Shown piece by piece: positions 13,389-22,600 of a stretch of DNA of 34,135 nucleotides (positions are counted from its first letter, which is position 1; each line of letters starts with the position of its first letter). Where the stretch lies: the NCBI GenBank assembly GCA_002351725.1, contig DEHD01000038.1:7311-41445 (forward strand), in the 5' to 3' direction. The translations under genes and the position numbers were made by a program. The notes beneath the pieces were generated by a model. The model saw only the letters and a list, made by a program, of their open reading frames with translations, was not told the origin of the DNA and did not search any database. This DNA comes from Prevotella sp. UBA2809 (GTDB taxonomy: Bacteria; Bacteroidota; Bacteroidia; Bacteroidales; Bacteroidaceae).

Positions 13389-15116
13389 ATGAGTGATGTA
13401 AAATACGATATGGCGGGAAGACCGCTACCTGATAGAACTTATCCGGCCGAGACAGGATCGGAGGGATATAAGCTGTGGGAAAGAACCTTAGGTGAATGGC
13501 TGGAGTACTGGGCTGAGACTACTCCTGATAAGGAATATATAGTTTACAGCGACCGCAACCTGAGATTTACCTGGAGCAAATTCAACGAGCGTGTAGATAA
13601 TCTGGCCAAGGGTCTTATCTCTATTGGCGTGAAGAAGGGATCGAACGTGGGTATATGGGCTACTAACGTGCCCGACTGGCTGACATTCCTCTACGCTACG
13701 GCTAAGATTGGTGCGGTGCTTGTGACGGTGAACACCAACTACAAGCAGAACGAGCTGGAGTATCTGTGTAAGGACTCGGACATGGAGGTGCTGTGTATCA
13801 CCGATGGTACATGGGACTGTAACTACGTGGACATGACTTACACAATGCTGCCTGAGCTGAAGACTTGCGAGCGCGGACACCTGAACAGTGAGCGATTCCC
13901 ATACCTGAAGAACGTGGTTTACATTGGTATGGAGAAGTATCGCGGTATGTATAACACCGCCGAGCTGCTGCTGCTGGGACAGAACGTGGAGGACGAGACT
14001 CTGAACGAGATGAAGAAACAGGTGAGTTGCTACGATGTGTGCAACATGCAGTACACCAGTGGTACAACAGGTTTCCCCAAGGGTGTGATGCTTACTCACT
14101 ACGGAATATCGAACGACGGATACTTTACCGGCGAGAACATGGGATTCACCCAGGATGATAAGTTGTGCGTATGTGTGCCTCTGTTCCACTGCTTCGGCGT
14201 GGTGCTGGCTACAATGAACTGCCTTACTCACGGATGTACCGAGGTGATGGTTGAGAAATTCGACCCACTGGTGGTGCTGGCCTCGATACACAAGGAGCGC
14301 TGTACTGCCGTTTATGGTGTGCCAACGATGTTCATTGCGGAGCTGAACCACCCGATGTTCGACATGTTCGACCTGAGCTGTCTGCGTACGGGTATCATGG
14401 CAGGAAGTCTGTGCCCGATAGAGCTGATGAAGCAGGTGAGCGAGAAGATGTTTATGACCATCACCAGCGTGTATGGACTGACAGAGAGCTCGCCTGGTAT
14501 GACACAGACTTGCTTGAACGACACATTTGAGCAGCGATGCACAACTGTGGGCCGCGACTTCCCGTTTGTTGACGTGAAGGTGCTTGACCCTGAGACGGGC
14601 GAGGAGTGCCCAGTGGGTGTGCAGGGCGAGATGTGCTGTAAGGGATTCAACGTGATGAAGGGTTACTACAAGAACCCAACAGCTACGGCTGAGGTTATAG
14701 ATAAGAATGGATATCTGCACTCTGGCGACCTTGGTGTGAAGGACGAACAGGGATTCTATAAGATTACAGGACGTATCAAGGATATGATTATCCGTGGTGG
14801 TGAGAACATTTACCCACGTGAGATTGAGGAGTTCCTGTATCACATGCCAGGAATACGCGACGTGCAGGTGGCTGCTGTGCCTTCGAAGAAGTATGGTGAG
14901 GCCGTGGGTGCTTTCATCATTCTGGAAGAGGGTGCTAAGATGACTGCTGAGGACGTGCAGCTGTTCTGCCGAGGCAAGATAGCTCGCTACAAGATTCCTA
15001 AGTATGTGTTCTTTATCGACCAGTTCCCGCTGACTGGCTCGGGCAAGATCCAGAAGTTCAAACTGAAAGAAATGAGCTTGAAACTCTGTGAGGAGCAGGG
15101 AATCGAGGTTGTTTAA
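13389..15116 (+). CDS. AMP-dependent acyl-CoA synthetase/ligase
   Basis: This is a 575-residue member of the ANL superfamily, which activates a carboxylic acid with ATP to an acyl-adenylate and transfers it to CoA. The motifs are canonical: P-loop YTSGTTGFPKGVMLTH (about 220-235), VYGLTESSPG (about 363-372), HSGDLG and GRIKDMIIRGGENIYP (about 455-475), and the catalytic lysine near the end in GSGKIQK. Length and motif order match medium/long-chain acyl-CoA synthetases; the exact acid cannot be read. It follows the cupin regulator after a 37-bp repeat spacer and is probably co-transcribed with it. It is cytosolic or peripheral; no membrane segment is evident. Confidence 0.9.
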   Translation: MSDVKYDMAGRPLPDRTYPAETGSEGYKLWERTLGEWLEYWAETTPDKEYIVYSDRNLRFTWSKFNERVDNLAKGLISIGVKKGSNVGIWATNVPDWLTFLYATAKIGAVLVTVNTNYKQNELEYLCKDSDMEVLCITDGTWDCNYVDMTYTMLPELKTCERGHLNSERFPYLKNVVYIGMEKYRGMYNTAELLLLGQNVEDETLNEMKKQVSCYDVCNMQYTSGTTGFPKGVMLTHYGISNDGYFTGENMGFTQDDKLCVCVPLFHCFGVVLATMNCLTHGCTEVMVEKFDPLVVLASIHKERCTAVYGVPTMFIAELNHPMFDMFDLSCLRTGIMAGSLCPIELMKQVSEKMFMTITSVYGLTESSPGMTQTCLNDTFEQRCTTVGRDFPFVDVKVLDPETGEECPVGVQGEMCCKGFNVMKGYYKNPTATAEVIDKNGYLHSGDLGVKDEQGFYKITGRIKDMIIRGGENIYPREIEEFLYHMPGIRDVQVAAVPSKKYGEAVGAFIILEEGAKMTAEDVQLFCRGKIARYKIPKYVFFIDQFPLTGSGKIQKFKLKEMSLKLCEEQGIEVV

Positions 15117-15128
15117 ATTATTAGGCCT

Positions 15129-15155
15129 ACGGATTTTACGGATTTTACGGATTAA
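15129..15155. repeat. Tandem repeat of 9-bp unit ACGGATTTT, three copies
   Basis: Units start at 15129, 15138 and 15147 (the last ends ACGGATTAA). Inverted remnants (GATCCGTAA at about 15167-15174) follow, so the spacer after the ligase gene can also form a hairpin. Confidence 0.75.
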
Positions 15156-15218
15156 TTATTAGTCCGATCCGTAATTTCCGAGATGGCTTGAAAAGACGAT
15201 GATTAAAAACCTGAAGTT

Positions 15219-17672
15219 ATGAGGAGACGACTTTTACTATTACTAACTATCGCGTGGATGCTATCGGTACTGACGGCAATGGCCGAGGTGGGACCACGTA
15301 TCTTCCATAACTATACTGCGGCTGACGGCCTGGCTGACAACAGCGCACAAACCATTAAGTGTACGAAGACTGGACGACTGGTGATTACAACAGCCGGACA
15401 GATAAACTTCTTTGACGGTGCGAAATTCACATATATCGACCCGATTGAGGAGAACCAGTATCCGCTATCGGAATATCGCGGAAACTACCACCTGTACTTT
15501 GACCGATTCCACCACATGTGGCTTAAGAACACGCACACCGTATCGTGTGTTGACCTTCTCGTTGAGCGATTTGCTCAATCGATAGATGAGGAGTTCAGCA
15601 AGTTCGGCGTTACTGAGAAGGTGAACGACCTGTTTGTGGATAGTACTGGCGTGGCGTGGCTGCTGGTGAGCCAGGGGCTGTATAACGTTAAGAGCAAAGT
15701 TACCGTTAAGCCGCATGCCAAGCTGAACCTGCAGGACGTGGAGGTGTGCAAGAACCAGTATGTGATGCTGTTCTACGAAAACGGACTGATGGAGATGTTC
15801 GACCAGAAAACGGGTAAGAAGGTGCTTGAAACAAGAGCATATACCGATGCCGACGGACAGAAATACGGCGAATCGAGCTTGCTTACTATGGGCAAGGACG
15901 TGGTGTATCAGTTACGAAACGGAATGAAAGAGGCCATACTGCTGAAGTACGACCTGAAAACGAACGATTGGGCAGAACTGCTGCGCACGCCTTACCATCT
16001 GAACGATATGGAGCTGAAGGACTCGATGCTCTATGTGCCTTGTGAGTACGGATACTGGGTGATTAACACACATACGGGGGCAAGCACACACTTTGAGGCG
16101 ATGATGCTGGAATCAGGGCGGACGATGGCTACCGATGTGAACGTGATGGCTTTTGACCGTCAGGGTGGTTTGTGGCTCGGTACCGAGAAACGAGGCATTC
16201 TTTACTCGCGCCCATTCAAACCGCCATTCAAGGTGTATCCTTGGGGTAACCCTATAGCCGACCGCTACGGTGCAATGATGGACAACGTGAACCAGTGGCC
16301 CACATTCCGCGACCGCACGGTGAACTGCGTATATAAGGATTCGCGCGGATGGACTTGGGTGGGAACACCTCAGGGACTGCAGGTGTATCGAAAGGAGAGC
16401 GACATGCTGCCGCAGGTGTATACCATTAAGGACGGACTATTCAACAACATAGTACACTCGATAGTGGAAGACCAGAGGCACAACATCTGGGTGGGCACAA
16501 GCTACGGTATTTCGGCCGTGCTGTTTAATGCCGACGGACGTGTGTACCGTATTAATAGCTACAACGAGTACGACCATGTGCCTAACGAGGTGTTTGTAAA
16601 CGGAAAAGCAATGAAACTGCCCGACGGTACGATAGTGATGCAGGGACTTGACCACGTAGTTGAGTTTAACCCCGCCCAGTTCACTACGCTGTACAAGAAC
16701 TATAAGTTTAAAATCTACCCCAAGCTGATACAGCTGATGGTGAATGGTATAGATGTGAACACCAACACCGTGATTAACGGAAGAAAGATACTCGACAGAG
16801 CGTTGAGCCGCCTGTGGGGAGTGGATTTGGACTATAGCGAGAACTCGGTAATGATGGTGTTCTCGGCATTGAACTATTTCCGTCCGATGCAGACTTACTA
16901 TCGCGTGAGAGTGGTGGGGCTGGACGACGAGTGGCGAATACTGACACCATACGACAGCAACGGAATGATTGACTCGAACGGACTGCTGCATCTGCCGCTG
17001 ATATCGCTACGCCCGGGACACTACGAGGTGGAGGTGCAGGCTTCGATGCTGCCCGACGAATGGGATACTAAGCCTTATGTGTGGACTATCGACATCAACG
17101 AGCCGTGGTGGCGTACAACGGGTATGTTTGCTCTCTTCGGACTGCTGGTTACGGTGCTGATCTTTGCTAACATATTCTACTATATGAAGAACGCCAACCT
17201 GAGAGCCCAGCGCAACAGCGAGGAGGTGATGCTTGTGAAACGTATATACAACTTTGTGGAGCGCATTGAGGGCAGAGAGGAGATTATTGAGCCTGCTGCC
17301 GATGAATATTCTACTGCAGTAACGTCGGTTATGAACGACCTCGACCCTGCGTTTGTTAAGGCCATTAATAAGGTGAAGATGATTGTGATGACCGAAAGGA
17401 AGATGAAAAAGATGAACATGCGCCGACTGAGCAATGCTGCAGGTCTTGACCCAAAGAGATTCTACCAGCTTGTTATGGACAACATCTTCAAGAGTCCGCG
17501 CACGCTGATAAAGGAGGCCAGAGTGGAAGAGGCCGAGAAGATGCTGCGAAATACAAAGGCATCAATAGAGGAGATAAGCAAAGAATGTGGCTTTGTTTCG
17601 GCAAACTACTTCATAGCCTCATTCTTCCATAAGTACAAGGTTACTCCACAGGCGTATCGTGATAAGCGATAA
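15219..17672 (+). CDS. Membrane-anchored sensor with beta-propeller, Y_Y_Y and AraC DNA-binding domain
   Basis: This 817-residue protein has a signal peptide (MRRRLLLLLTIAWMLSVLTA). It has a long periplasmic sensor with two-component propeller repeats (LWLGTEKRG, TWVGTPQGLQVY, IWVGTSYGISAV) and a Y_Y_Y-type domain (about 550-625). One membrane helix (about 633-656, FALFGLLVTVLIFANIFYYM) is followed by about 75 cytoplasmic residues and a C-terminal AraC helix-turn-helix (about 733-817, GLDPKRFYQLV and IEEISKECGFVSANYFIASF). The histidine kinase and receiver domains found between these parts in hybrid two-component systems are absent, so it is a one-step transmembrane regulator. Its target is unknown. 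Its 3' end overlaps the convergent plug-domain gene by 32 bp. Confidence 0.88.
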   Translation: MRRRLLLLLTIAWMLSVLTAMAEVGPRIFHNYTAADGLADNSAQTIKCTKTGRLVITTAGQINFFDGAKFTYIDPIEENQYPLSEYRGNYHLYFDRFHHMWLKNTHTVSCVDLLVERFAQSIDEEFSKFGVTEKVNDLFVDSTGVAWLLVSQGLYNVKSKVTVKPHAKLNLQDVEVCKNQYVMLFYENGLMEMFDQKTGKKVLETRAYTDADGQKYGESSLLTMGKDVVYQLRNGMKEAILLKYDLKTNDWAELLRTPYHLNDMELKDSMLYVPCEYGYWVINTHTGASTHFEAMMLESGRTMATDVNVMAFDRQGGLWLGTEKRGILYSRPFKPPFKVYPWGNPIADRYGAMMDNVNQWPTFRDRTVNCVYKDSRGWTWVGTPQGLQVYRKESDMLPQVYTIKDGLFNNIVHSIVEDQRHNIWVGTSYGISAVLFNADGRVYRINSYNEYDHVPNEVFVNGKAMKLPDGTIVMQGLDHVVEFNPAQFTTLYKNYKFKIYPKLIQLMVNGIDVNTNTVINGRKILDRALSRLWGVDLDYSENSVMMVFSALNYFRPMQTYYRVRVVGLDDEWRILTPYDSNGMIDSNGLLHLPLISLRPGHYEVEVQASMLPDEWDTKPYVWTIDINEPWWRTTGMFALFGLLVTVLIFANIFYYMKNANLRAQRNSEEVMLVKRIYNFVERIEGREEIIEPAADEYSTAVTSVMNDLDPAFVKAINKVKMIVMTERKMKKMNMRRLSNAAGLDPKRFYQLVMDNIFKSPRTLIKEARVEEAEKMLRNTKASIEEISKECGFVSANYFIASFFHKYKVTPQAYRDKR

Positions 17673-18855
17673 GGCGCCAAGTGCGGTCGCTGGTGCCCTT
17701 GTAATATATTAAACCCTGATAATGGTTTTCAGTCTGATAGTAGCTACCCTCGCTGGGTAGCTGCTTTTCTTTGTCGCATAGATACTGATAAGAGTAGTAG
17801 CCTTGCTTCTGCAGTATGCATGCGGTGTAGAGATGGTTGGCGGGGTCGTAGAGCATACGATAGGTGTCGGCACCCTCGGTAGTCCAGCGGCCGCTGATGT
17901 AAATCTGCTGGCCGATATCGGAATGCAGACGGTAATTAACCCACACATACTCGCTCTGGGTGTCGTTCTCGCGGTTGTCGCTATTGCGGATGCAGAACGA
18001 GCCGTTGGCATCTTCATCGTAGAGGTAGTTAGGGCGGGGCTCATCAACAAAGGGGTAGGCCTGATAGTTGTCGCCGTCCCACATGATGTGGTCGATACCC
18101 ATTGTGGGGTGCGACACATCGAGAATCTCGAACTTGCGATACTCGTTTCCGGCATCGAAAACAAGCTGGAGGTTGTGGCTCCACTCAAGACCCTTAAAGG
18201 TGGTGATGTTTGGCTTCACGCTGCGGCGGATGGAGCGCTCCTGATTGTTCTGCATTACCACAGCGTAAATCTGCTCATCGGGGTTGGTTACAGGCAGTGT
18301 GCCGTAGTCTAGTTGCATAGAAACCTGCTGGTGGCTCTGGCGGGTGTCTACATCGGTATTGCCCGTGGCGCTCATGCTTAGCTTCATCTTCTGCTCGGTA
18401 ACCATAAACTCGGCCACAAGTACCTCGCGGTTGTCATCGTCCTCATCAAGCACATGCAGGCGATAGTTGCCGCTGATCTTCAGGCTACAGCGCGCATTGG
18501 GCAGCTGCAACTGGTAGTGGGTGTAGGGGATGATGGTGTTGGTGGAGCGCTCGTAATCGTCGATGGTGTTGCCATTGAATCCCGAGAGCCAATCGCTCTC
18601 GAAAATGCCCTCGGAAGGAGTCCAGTCGGCCTCACAATGCTCAAGCTTATAGATGTAGCGATGATAGTCGTGCGAGAGCTCATCGAACGACACGGTGAGC
18701 ACATCGTGCGAGTCGAGACGCATGATGGCTGGGGCAAGCCAGTTATCGTTTACCACCACCTGCAGCGACTTTACATCGGGATCATTGATGCGGCTTTCGG
18801 CAAAGGCTGCTACGGCCGCAAGCCCGAAAAGGAAACTTAGGAAAACCCTTTTCAC
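17641..18855 (-). CDS. DUF5103/type IX secretion plug-domain protein
   Basis: This is a 404-residue exported protein with a signal peptide (MKRVFLSFLFGLAAVAAFA) and the family pattern of DUF5103: SLQVVVNDNWLAPAIMRLDS at the start, then YKLEHCEADWTPSEGIFESD and GFNGNTIDDYERSTNT, and C-terminal ISGRWTTEG and QGYYSYQY. Homologues include the plug protein associated with the type IX secretion translocon. The start is GTG at 18855, lying inside the A/G-rich repeat between this gene and fbp; no closer ATG fits the signal peptide. It follows fbp in the same direction and overlaps the sensor gene tail to tail. Confidence 0.85.
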   Translation of the reverse strand: MKRVFLSFLFGLAAVAAFAESRINDPDVKSLQVVVNDNWLAPAIMRLDSHDVLTVSFDELSHDYHRYIYKLEHCEADWTPSEGIFESDWLSGFNGNTIDDYERSTNTIIPYTHYQLQLPNARCSLKISGNYRLHVLDEDDDNREVLVAEFMVTEQKMKLSMSATGNTDVDTRQSHQQVSMQLDYGTLPVTNPDEQIYAVVMQNNQERSIRRSVKPNITTFKGLEWSHNLQLVFDAGNEYRKFEILDVSHPTMGIDHIMWDGDNYQAYPFVDEPRPNYLYDEDANGSFCIRNSDNRENDTQSEYVWVNYRLHSDIGQQIYISGRWTTEGADTYRMLYDPANHLYTACILQKQGYYSYQYLCDKEKQLPSEGSYYQTENHYQGLIYYKGTSDRTWRLIAYHDTPVE

Positions 18856-18895
18856 CTTTTTACTTTTTTACCTTTTAACCTTTTTACCTTTACCT
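18852..18895. repeat. Degenerate tandem repeat (minus-strand GGTAAAAA-like units) between two genes
   Basis: The minus strand reads as repeated GGTAAA/GGTAAAAA/GGTTAAAA units from the fbp stop to the GTG start of the plug gene. The units vary in length (6-10 bp). The array provides the GTG start context. Confidence 0.55.
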
Positions 18896-20863
18896 TCTTC
18901 TTTCGGTTATGATTCCGTGGCGGTAGGCGTAGAGCAGCTCCTTGAGGTCGGCAATCTGCGAGCGCAGTTCCTCGCCCTTATCGGTATCGGCCACAAGCAT
19001 ACGGTGGGCTGACATCTCGATGATCTGGGTGGTTGACTTAATGTCGATCTCGCGCATGATGGCATCGCGGGCAGAGGTGAACGGTTCGTGCTGAACCAGC
19101 TGGAAACCGCGTGAGTGATAAACAAGAGTGTAGCCGGCAATGCCCGTCTCGTGGTGGTAAGCCTCAGAAAAACCGCCATCGATAACCATAAGCTTGCCGC
19201 CCGCCTTGATGGGATTCTCGCCACTACCGGCATGAACGGGAACGTGGCCGTTGATGATGTGGCGGGCTTGGCCCTTTACGCCGAAGGCATCGAGAATGCG
19301 GTCGCAAACCTCCTCGCTGTCGCGCAGCTTGAAGTAGTTGCCCTTCTCCTCCTTATAGGTATCCTTGTCGGTAAGAAAATAGCGCTCGAAGGTGGCCATC
19401 TTTGACTTACAGAACAGCGGAGAATCCTTGCCGCACCACAGATACAGGAAGTAATCGCGGGCGTACTCACGCTCGTTAGAATCGCTCTGGAAGGCGTTGC
19501 GAATCATCATGCCGATGTTGTGCATGAGGTCTTTACCGGCAAAGCGCTTGCCAGGATATATCTCTACCTCCTTAAGCGAGCCGTCGTCGTTAAGAGGGAT
19601 GGCGGCGTGGAAAAGCAGGTTTGAGTTGCTGATGGCGTACATGCAGCCGTGCGAGAGCAGGGTGCGTATGTGCTTGTGCAGCTTCTCGCTGATGCGGAAC
19701 GAGTGGTGCAGCTTGTGCATGAGGTCGGCCTCTTCGGCAGTGAGCTTGTTGGGCTCCTGAGGGTCGACGGTGGGGAAGTTGCAGCTCTTCATCTCGTAGG
19801 CCTTGCCATCGATGGTGCATAGGTGCTTATCGTAGTCTACGGCGCAAAGCATGCAGCGGTCGGCCATCTGCCACTCGGGGTGGCGAAGGAATATCTCGGC
19901 CTCGGTCTTGAACTGCAGCACGGCTATGGCCTTGTGCATCTTGGCGGTGAGCTGCTGGGTCTTATCGTCCATAGAGTTGCCCGGAAGCAGCTTTGGCATG
20001 AACTCAAGGCAAGGGTCGTCGCCATAGACATCGAGCGCGAAGGTGGCCAGCGGAACAAGGTTGATGCCGTACTCCTCGATGGTGCTGAGGTTGGCATAGC
20101 GCAAGCATAGGCGCAGCACATTGCAGATGCAGGCATCGTTGCCGGCAGAGGCTCCCATCCACAGAACATCGTGGTTGCCCCACTGTATGTCCCACGAGTG
20201 ATACTGGCGCAGGGTGTCCATGATGATATGCGCACCAGGGCCGCGGTCGTAGATGTCGCCAAGAATATGCAGCTGGTCGATGGCCAAACGCTGGATGACG
20301 TTACAGATGGCGCAGATGAAATCATCGGCACGACCTGTAGATATGATGGTGTTTACGATTACGCTTACATAGGCGGCCTTATCGTTGTCGCTAAGGCTCT
20401 CGTGCAGAAGCTCCTCGATGATATATGCAAAATCCTGAGGCAGCGACTTGCGCACCTTTGAACGGGTGTACTTGCTGCTGACATCGCGGCACACCTTTAC
20501 CAGCTGGTGGATAGTGATGCGGTACCAATCCTCGATATCCTTCTCCTGAGCCTTGATGAGCTCAAGCTTCTCCTCGGGATAGTAGATAAGGGTGCAGAGC
20601 TCTTTCTTCTCGCTCTCGCGGATATCGTTGCCGAATAGCTCGTTTACTTTTCGCTTGATGTTACCCGAGGCGTTCTTGAGTATATGGCGGAAGGCCTCGC
20701 TCTCGCCGTGAATATCGGCAAGGAAGTGCTCGGTGCCCTTAGGCAGAGCCATAATGGCCTCGAGGTTTATTATCTCGGTAGATGCGTCGGCAACCGTTGG
20801 GAACGATTGCGAAAGCAGCTGCAGGTAATGCAGATCGGTATCATTACTGGAAAGGTGTTTCAT
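18890..20863 (-). CDS. fbp: Fructose-1,6-bisphosphatase, class III
   Basis: This 657-residue enzyme hydrolyses fructose 1,6-bisphosphate to fructose 6-phosphate in gluconeogenesis. It has the calcineurin-type metallophosphatase fold of the class III (Bacillus Fbp-like) family: FLADIHGESEAF (D50, H52), LGDIYDRGPGAH (about 201-212), WGNHDVLWMG (about 228-237) and a late INGHVPVHAGSG. Its length is normal for this class. The ATG overlaps the stop of the upstream glycosyltransferase gene by 4 bp, so the two are translationally coupled although unrelated in pathway. Confidence 0.93.
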   Translation of the reverse strand: MKHLSSNDTDLHYLQLLSQSFPTVADASTEIINLEAIMALPKGTEHFLADIHGESEAFRHILKNASGNIKRKVNELFGNDIRESEKKELCTLIYYPEEKLELIKAQEKDIEDWYRITIHQLVKVCRDVSSKYTRSKVRKSLPQDFAYIIEELLHESLSDNDKAAYVSVIVNTIISTGRADDFICAICNVIQRLAIDQLHILGDIYDRGPGAHIIMDTLRQYHSWDIQWGNHDVLWMGASAGNDACICNVLRLCLRYANLSTIEEYGINLVPLATFALDVYGDDPCLEFMPKLLPGNSMDDKTQQLTAKMHKAIAVLQFKTEAEIFLRHPEWQMADRCMLCAVDYDKHLCTIDGKAYEMKSCNFPTVDPQEPNKLTAEEADLMHKLHHSFRISEKLHKHIRTLLSHGCMYAISNSNLLFHAAIPLNDDGSLKEVEIYPGKRFAGKDLMHNIGMMIRNAFQSDSNEREYARDYFLYLWCGKDSPLFCKSKMATFERYFLTDKDTYKEEKGNYFKLRDSEEVCDRILDAFGVKGQARHIINGHVPVHAGSGENPIKAGGKLMVIDGGFSEAYHHETGIAGYTLVYHSRGFQLVQHEPFTSARDAIMREIDIKSTTQIIEMSAHRMLVADTDKGEELRSQIADLKELLYAYRHGIITERRR

Positions 20864-21933
20864 ATCTTAAGATGATTTTTAAGATTATTGCGTAGTTTCT
20901 CGGTAAGCTTGTCGTCGATAGGGTCGATGGGCATATAGCCCTCGTCGAGCATTACAAACTCGTTGAGAACCTGAATAAGGCGTGCGGCGCTCTTGGTGAG
21001 GCCTGCATCCTCGAGTTTCTCGGCAAGCTGGTCGTCGTCAACATTGTCGCGATACAACTCGCGCGTTAGCTCCATAGCGCCCAGCAGAGTGGGGGTCTTG
21101 AGCACGTATCGGATTATGCGAATGAGATAGTCGGTCTGGTCGCCCTGATAATCGCCCACAACCTCCTTTAAAGGTTTGGGGCGAGTGTAGCTCTTGGGGA
21201 AGAAGGCGGCTATCTTCTGTGTGTCGATGAGTGGTGCCGAGAAGTCAAGTAGACGTATGCCGTAGTCGGTATAGTTAACGATGTTCTCGTGCTCGGCATA
21301 AATCAGAAGATGGCGCCAGTTAATAAGGCGGGGGTCGACGGCGGTGGTGTCAACCCATCGTTTGTCGCCCATTATGCCCACCTTGATAATAGCCTTTAGG
21401 GCTGCAAGGGTGTTGGCATCCATTTTCTCGAGAGTGTTAGAATCCTGCACCTTCTGGTATACGGCAAACGTCTGTGCTGCCATCTCTGCCTGGGTGAGGG
21501 TGTTAGTGATGACGGCATTGCGTATTTCCTCGATACGCGGATTCCAGCCAAGCGTTTTGAATGCCGATGTCTCGACCTTGCCAAACGATATTACGGCATA
21601 GGCTTTGGCCACATAGTCTTTCTGGGCGATAATAAGTCCCAGCCGCTGATTAGCCCTCTGAAAGCTGATGGCCCAGGGCTCTAACTGACCGTGCAGGGTT
21701 ACCACATAGCGTATGCCCAACTTTTGTGCGCACCGCATCGCTTTGGTTTGCAGCATCGAGTTTACACCATGAATGTGTATGATGTCGGCCTGCATGTCGC
21801 GTGCTTGTGCGTAGAAGGATTTGTTGTTGTCGGCCACCTGTACGTTGGCACTCTGTCTTAATCCCTCTACCAGAAGCGATACATGACGATGTATCTGCTC
21901 GTTATTCTTGGGGTAGATATGTAATACGTTCAT
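20860..21933 (-). CDS. Glycosyltransferase, GT4/GT-B-like
   Basis: This is a 357-residue protein with the opening of GT-B glycosyltransferases: MNVLHIYPKNNEQIHRHVSL, an early IIHIHGVNSML segment and RYVVTLHGQLEPWAISF (the fold's HG and start of the sugar-acceptor loop). The C-terminal donor-binding half is weakly conserved, with no clear E-x7-E, so the donor is unknown. It overlaps the upstream GT2 gene by 32 bp and fbp by 4 bp. The pair of glycosyltransferases may add sugars to a surface glycan. No membrane segment is seen. Confidence 0.7.
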   Translation of the reverse strand: MNVLHIYPKNNEQIHRHVSLLVEGLRQSANVQVADNNKSFYAQARDMQADIIHIHGVNSMLQTKAMRCAQKLGIRYVVTLHGQLEPWAISFQRANQRLGLIIAQKDYVAKAYAVISFGKVETSAFKTLGWNPRIEEIRNAVITNTLTQAEMAAQTFAVYQKVQDSNTLEKMDANTLAALKAIIKVGIMGDKRWVDTTAVDPRLINWRHLLIYAEHENIVNYTDYGIRLLDFSAPLIDTQKIAAFFPKSYTRPKPLKEVVGDYQGDQTDYLIRIIRYVLKTPTLLGAMELTRELYRDNVDDDQLAEKLEDAGLTKSAARLIQVLNEFVMLDEGYMPIDPIDDKLTEKLRNNLKNHLKI

Positions 21934-22570
21934 AGCTACTCATCAGGTTCTTCCAGAATATACGCCAACGCATGCATTGGCGCTCGATGAATGATGGACT
22001 AAGCTCAAAAAGCTTAATCACATCGAAAGCCACATCCTTGCGCACGATGATGAAATCGTAGCGGCCCATGAAGAACTTCTTGTACTTGCGGTTCCTGACC
22101 TTATGCAGCTGGCGCTCTATGCGGATAATATGGTCTTGAGCATCGAGATATGAGTCGAATGTCTGCAGCTTAATACCCTTTTTATAGAGGTAGCCCAGCG
22201 TGAGGTCGGCAGCAGAGTTCATGGTATCGCTGATGGCCTGAAGGATGTCGTTGCTAACGGGTTTCTTACTGATATTAGAAAAGATGAGCCAATCGTTCTT
22301 AGCCGCCTTGATGCCCAGGTTGTAAGCCTGCATCTTGCGCTTCTTGTTGCAATCGGGCTTGGGCAGGAAGGTGGTGTAGAGGTTGGAGTATTCTTTTTTG
22401 AGAAGCTTCAGTACGTCTGAAGTCTCATCGGATGAAGACTCATCAATCACGATGACCTCGTAGCCAGGCTCGTAATGCTGAGTGAGGTAAACGGGGAGGT
22501 TTGCCTCAAGCTCGTGGGCCTGATCGTACGCGGTCATAATGACTGAGAATCCTCGAGAGTCTTTACTCAT
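21902..22570 (-). CDS. Glycosyltransferase family 2 protein
   Basis: This is a 222-residue GT-A enzyme. FSVIMTAYDQAHELEANLPV opens the nucleotide-sugar-binding domain, YEVIVIDESSSDET is the first acidic motif, and KRKMQAYNLGIKAAKNDWLI is the usual helix before the D-x-D region. The DxD itself appears altered to FSNISKK. The protein is shorter than most GT2 enzymes and ends RITYLPQE inside the next gene (32-bp overlap). It is soluble and peripheral at most. It belongs to the block with the GT4-like gene. Confidence 0.85.
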   Translation of the reverse strand: MSKDSRGFSVIMTAYDQAHELEANLPVYLTQHYEPGYEVIVIDESSSDETSDVLKLLKKEYSNLYTTFLPKPDCNKKRKMQAYNLGIKAAKNDWLIFSNISKKPVSNDILQAISDTMNSAADLTLGYLYKKGIKLQTFDSYLDAQDHIIRIERQLHKVRNRKYKKFFMGRYDFIIVRKDVAFDVIKLFELSPSFIERQCMRWRIFWKNLMSSYERITYLPQE

Positions 22571-22578
22571 TTTATAAT

Positions 22579-22597
22579 TATTACATTTTTACATTTT
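22579..22597. repeat. Duplicated TTACATTTT unit in a short spacer
   Basis: TTACATTTT followed by TACATTTTG makes up most of the 30-bp gap between the GT2 gene and lysA, another case of short tandem sequence filling a spacer. Confidence 0.45.
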
Positions 22598-22600
22598 GCC

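Noticed and set aside
13488..14843. A 451-codon minus-strand ORF opposite the acyl-CoA synthetase gene
   Set aside because: The plus-strand protein has every ligase motif in order; the antisense product is His/Leu/Val-rich with no recognisable domain, typical of a shadow frame caused by codon bias.
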